DNA of 33,741 bases from JANNGC01 sp043757045 (GTDB lineage: Bacteria > Verrucomicrobiota > Verrucomicrobiia > Limisphaerales > SIBH01). The position numbers were made by a program, and so were the translations under genes. Shown piece after piece: positions 31,282 through 33,741 of this stretch. The notes below the pieces were generated by a model. The model was not told where the DNA came from and did no database searches. It worked only from the letters and a program-made list of their open reading frames with translations. The stretch covers positions 1 to 33,741 of the forward strand of contig JAYVQC010000060.1 of NCBI GenBank assembly GCA_043757045.1. The letters run 5' to 3'. Numbering within the stretch: position 1 is the first letter of the stretch; the number at the start of each line of letters is the position of its first letter.

Positions 31282-33741
31282 TTACTGGGGCTTTCCGCCG
31301 CCGCTCCACGACACCGTGATGTCTCGGGCGTCCGCCCGAACGTTCAAATTGGTGACTCCGCCACCCGGCCAGCGAACCGAAAGCTGAGTCGCCGGAGTCG
31401 GCGAACACATCACTTGCACGGCGCTGTTTTGGGACCAATAGCCGGAGCCAGCTTGGACTTCGCGCGCCGGGCCTGATCCAATCCGCAGCACCGCGCCGAT
31501 GGCTTGGGGATTGGCCGGTGGACCCGCGAGCCGGATGCGCACTCCAGGCTTGGCGGCGAGATTGTGAAACAGCTTGGCTGGGCGCGCGTTTTGTCCGACC
31601 AACAAATCAACGCGCCCGTCGCCATCGTAATCCGCCAGCGCCGCGCCGCGTTGCTCGCCGAAAATCTGCACTCCGCTTTCGGCCGCGCTGACGGGAGAAA
31701 AATTCCCGTGACCATCGCCGCGCAACCACAACCCGACTCCGGCGTCCTGACGCGGCACCTCGACGGCCACCGCGAAGAAATTCTGGGCGAGAAAAATGTC
31801 CTCGAATCCATCGCCATCAAAATCGCCCACGCATAAGCCGAAGGCGGGTGCAAACTGCGCGACCATGGGCAGCGGGCGAACCACAAAACCCGTGCCGCGA
31901 TTCAAAAACACCGTGCTCTCCAGCCAGGCCGCTTCGAGGGACTTGGCCTCTTTGAACCGCGCGCCAAGAATCTGCTCCACACCCGCCTGTCCGAAAGCCT
32001 GATGCGTCGGAAAACTCGCGCGTAAAAACGGCAGCCACCTGGCCAGCACGTCCAGCCGTTGCGACGGAACAAATTTTTTCAGGCTCAACTCATAGTGGGC
32101 TTCCAACACCGTGGTCGTGCCGTCACCACCGATATCGCCGTAATAAATCCGATGTGGCTCAACGCGGCCGGATTCGTAGCGGGTGTTGCGGCCCCAGTTC
32201 GAGGCCACGATGTCCAGGCGTCCGTCACCGTCGAAATCACCCGTCGCGACGCCGTTCCACCAACCCGTCAGTTGGTTGAGAGTGGAGAGTTGAGAGTTGA
32301 GCGCAACGCCCGTGGTGCTTGGGTTCCAAGGCGTGAACTTGCCCTGCTCGTTGCGGAAAATTTTCAGCGGCCCCCACTCGCAGGCCAGGATGAGGTCGGG
32401 CTGGCCATCGCCGTCGAGATCGCTGAACACCGCGCCGCTGACGAGGCCGACGTTGGCCAAAGTCTTCGTGTTCACCGCGTCGAGTTCCCAGCGCGCGCCG
32501 GCGTTGCGAAAGAAAGCGCTCGACGCAGGCGCAGGAAATTTCCCCCCGATGACTCGTCCGCCGACGAACAAATCCAGATCGCCGTCGCTATCGATGTCCG
32601 CGAGCGCCAGCGGGCCGGTGCTCGACTCGAAGCCGGGCAGCCGGTTGACCGTCATCTTTGCCTTCAAATCGTATTCACGCACGCAACTGCCGTCCGTGGT
32701 GCCATCTTCGTAATTCGCCGAACCGGTCAGGAGCGTCATCTGGCCCGGGGCCTTCGGCCAACTGAGCACGGTCGTTTGATCGCGCAGCACGGGCTGGTTG
32801 AACGGCGGCTGGTTCAACGGCTGGAATCCGCCGCGCCCGTCGTTGCGAAACGCGGTGAGCGTGCCGCCCTTGCCGCTCGCAATCACGATGTCGTCGAGGC
32901 CATCGCCATCCACGTCGGCCCAACTCACGCCCGGCCCAAGCTGGCTCAACTTCTTCGGCAGCAACGGTTGGCGCGCGTAGTCATCGAACGGCTCCTCAGC
33001 GTGCGTGTGATTCAGCAGCGCGCTTACGTCCCGGAAGAAAGGCTGATGCGGCGGTTTCTCTCCGTTTAGGGGAGAGGGAGAGGGCGCGGCGGACGGCTCG
33101 ACGATTTCATAAAGCTGATTTGCCTTCCCGCCGTTCACTACGCTGCGCCGGCCACCGCGCCAGTTGACTTCGATGGTCAATGAATTCGTCGCGCTGCCCG
33201 CGGCGAAAACTCGCATCGCCTGATCCGAGGCCAGATAACGTCCGCCCGCGATCATTTCCTGCTGCTGTGTCACGGGGCCGCCAGAGACTTTGATTTTCGC
33301 GCCGATGCCCGCCGTGTTTGGCGCGCGGCCTTTCAATTTCACCGCGACGCGCGGTGCGCTGCTGTTGTTGCGCAGGAGGGTGGGCGGGTCGTTGAAGTTG
33401 TTGATGACTACGTCGAGGTCGCCGTCGTTGTCCAGATCGGCGAGCAAGAGCCCGTGGGACACGCCGTTGAAATCAAATCCCCACTGCTGGCCCACTTCCT
33501 TGAAGGTGAGGTCGCGGTTGTTGCGGAAGGCGACATTCGGCGTGACGAGGCGGGGAAACATTCTGCGCACCGCGAACGTTTCCTCGGCCGATTTCAATCC
33601 TCCCGCCGCGCGCATCGCCTTGATCCGATCCAGGACATCCATCCCGCGTGCATCGCGCTCGTGACCGTTGGTCACCAGCACATCCTCCCAGCCGTCGAGA
33701 TCAACGTCGAGAAACGCCGGGCACCACGACCATTCTGAGGC
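31282..33741 (-). CDS. Large FG-GAP/ASPIC-UnbV repeat protein, 5' end outside window
   Basis: The reading frame is open to the right window edge. The codons from 33741 (ASEWSWCPAFLDVDLDGWED) match the paralog's AEWAWQPVFLDVDLDGYED, so the gene continues upstream and only its last 819 residues are here. Visible are one FG-GAP run, an ASPIC-like segment (RLAPNT-type motif KGRAPNTAGIGAKIKV), the conserved FDDYARQPLLPKKLSQLGPG, a second FG-GAP series and a terminal ASPIC domain with VRWPGGGVTNL. It is a tandem paralog of the 27465-31178 gene, from which it is separated by 103 bases. Two stretches absent from the paralog look like captured repeats (32275-32302 and 33058-33083). The role is unknown and it is probably surface-exposed. 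Confidence 0.87.
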   Translation of the reverse strand, partial: ASEWSWCPAFLDVDLDGWEDVLVTNGHERDARGMDVLDRIKAMRAAGGLKSAEETFAVRRMFPRLVTPNVAFRNNRDLTFKEVGQQWGFDFNGVSHGLLLADLDNDGDLDVVINNFNDPPTLLRNNSSAPRVAVKLKGRAPNTAGIGAKIKVSGGPVTQQQEMIAGGRYLASDQAMRVFAAGSATNSLTIEVNWRGGRRSVVNGGKANQLYEIVEPSAAPSPSPLNGEKPPHQPFFRDVSALLNHTHAEEPFDDYARQPLLPKKLSQLGPGVSWADVDGDGLDDIVIASGKGGTLTAFRNDGRGGFQPLNQPPFNQPVLRDQTTVLSWPKAPGQMTLLTGSANYEDGTTDGSCVREYDLKAKMTVNRLPGFESSTGPLALADIDSDGDLDLFVGGRVIGGKFPAPASSAFFRNAGARWELDAVNTKTLANVGLVSGAVFSDLDGDGQPDLILACEWGPLKIFRNEQGKFTPWNPSTTGVALNSQLSTLNQLTGWWNGVATGDFDGDGRLDIVASNWGRNTRYESGRVEPHRIYYGDIGGDGTTTVLEAHYELSLKKFVPSQRLDVLARWLPFLRASFPTHQAFGQAGVEQILGARFKEAKSLEAAWLESTVFLNRGTGFVVRPLPMVAQFAPAFGLCVGDFDGDGFEDIFLAQNFFAVAVEVPRQDAGVGLWLRGDGHGNFSPVSAAESGVQIFGEQRGAALADYDGDGRVDLLVGQNARPAKLFHNLAAKPGVRIRLAGPPANPQAIGAVLRIGSGPAREVQAGSGYWSQNSAVQVMCSPTPATQLSVRWPGGGVTNLNVRADARDITVSWSGGGKPQ
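32275..32302. repeat. Heptamer tandem repeat inside coding sequence
   Basis: There are four consecutive 7-base units on the plus strand: GTTGAGA, GTGGAGA, GTTGAGA, GTTGAGC. On the coding (minus) strand they give the peptide LNSQLSTLN just before QLTGWWNG. The paralogous protein has only a short LSQFTGWWNG here, so the repeat corresponds to an extra segment of about 8 residues. The same kind of TCTCAAC repeat is common as intergenic satellite DNA. Confidence 0.7.
33058..33083. repeat. REP-like element captured in coding sequence
   Basis: CTCTCC (33058-33063) and GGAGAG (33071-33076) form a hairpin, followed by a further GGAGAGGG run. On the minus strand it reads CCCTCTCCCTCTCCCC and encodes PSPSPLNGE in the linker before the second propeller. 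The paralog has an unrelated linker (AGVVKSEKRAEV). It resembles the intergenic element at 8-44. Confidence 0.6.

Noticed and set aside
1..33741. CRISPR array, tRNA, rRNA, insertion sequence or prophage genes
   Set aside because: No spaced direct repeats, cloverleaf sequences, transposase or phage motifs were recognised on either strand; this was a reading by eye, so short RNAs could be missed.

Overview
The window most likely comes from a member of the Verrucomicrobiota, probably a Pedosphaera/Limisphaerales-type lineage. This is an inference. It rests on GC-rich codon use, very large exported proteins built from lamin-tail, Ig-like and lectin-like modules, an abundance of FG-GAP/ASPIC-UnbV proteins, REP-like short repeats, and the near absence of Shine-Dalgarno sequences. 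No rRNA, tRNA, CRISPR array, transposase or phage gene was seen.

Layout. (1) Positions 1-230 hold two kinds of short palindromic repeat and the terminator of secG. (2) Positions 231-5868, all on the minus strand, hold a housekeeping block. In transcription order it is a small hypothetical protein, pyrR, pyrB, a methyltransferase, pgk, a second methyltransferase, tpiA and secG. Most junctions overlap or are a few bases apart. In front of pyrR there is a convincing PyrR-binding RNA hairpin followed by an intrinsic terminator whose U-tract touches the pyrR start codon. (3) Positions 6117-9014 on the plus strand hold a large exported multi-domain protein with its own terminator. (4) Positions 9164-11300 hold a YajQ-family gene and a YihY/BrkB-family membrane protein gene, transcribed divergently from what look like near-leaderless promoters. 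(5) Positions 11324-23984 on the minus strand hold a prenyltransferase-like repeat protein, a 2262-residue CotH-kinase/lamin-tail protein and a 1497-residue Ig/lectin/CBM protein. (6) Positions 24284-33741 on the minus strand hold a compact operon-like set: two tandem paralogous FG-GAP/ASPIC proteins (the first cut by the right window edge), a CRTAC1-type protein and a membrane-anchored TPR protein.

How the genes work together. The pyr/glycolysis block combines UMP synthesis and its feedback control with lower glycolysis and Sec export. The rest is mainly a secretome. Three giant exported proteins share a beta-sandwich module and/or a similar C-terminal tail ending in FYRL, FFRL or FYTL, which suggests a common export or surface-anchoring route. 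The FG-GAP/ASPIC/CRTAC1/TPR operon looks like a coordinated cell-surface system of unknown function. It and the PyrR leader are the most interesting parts of the window. All family assignments come from reading motifs by eye; no database search was run.
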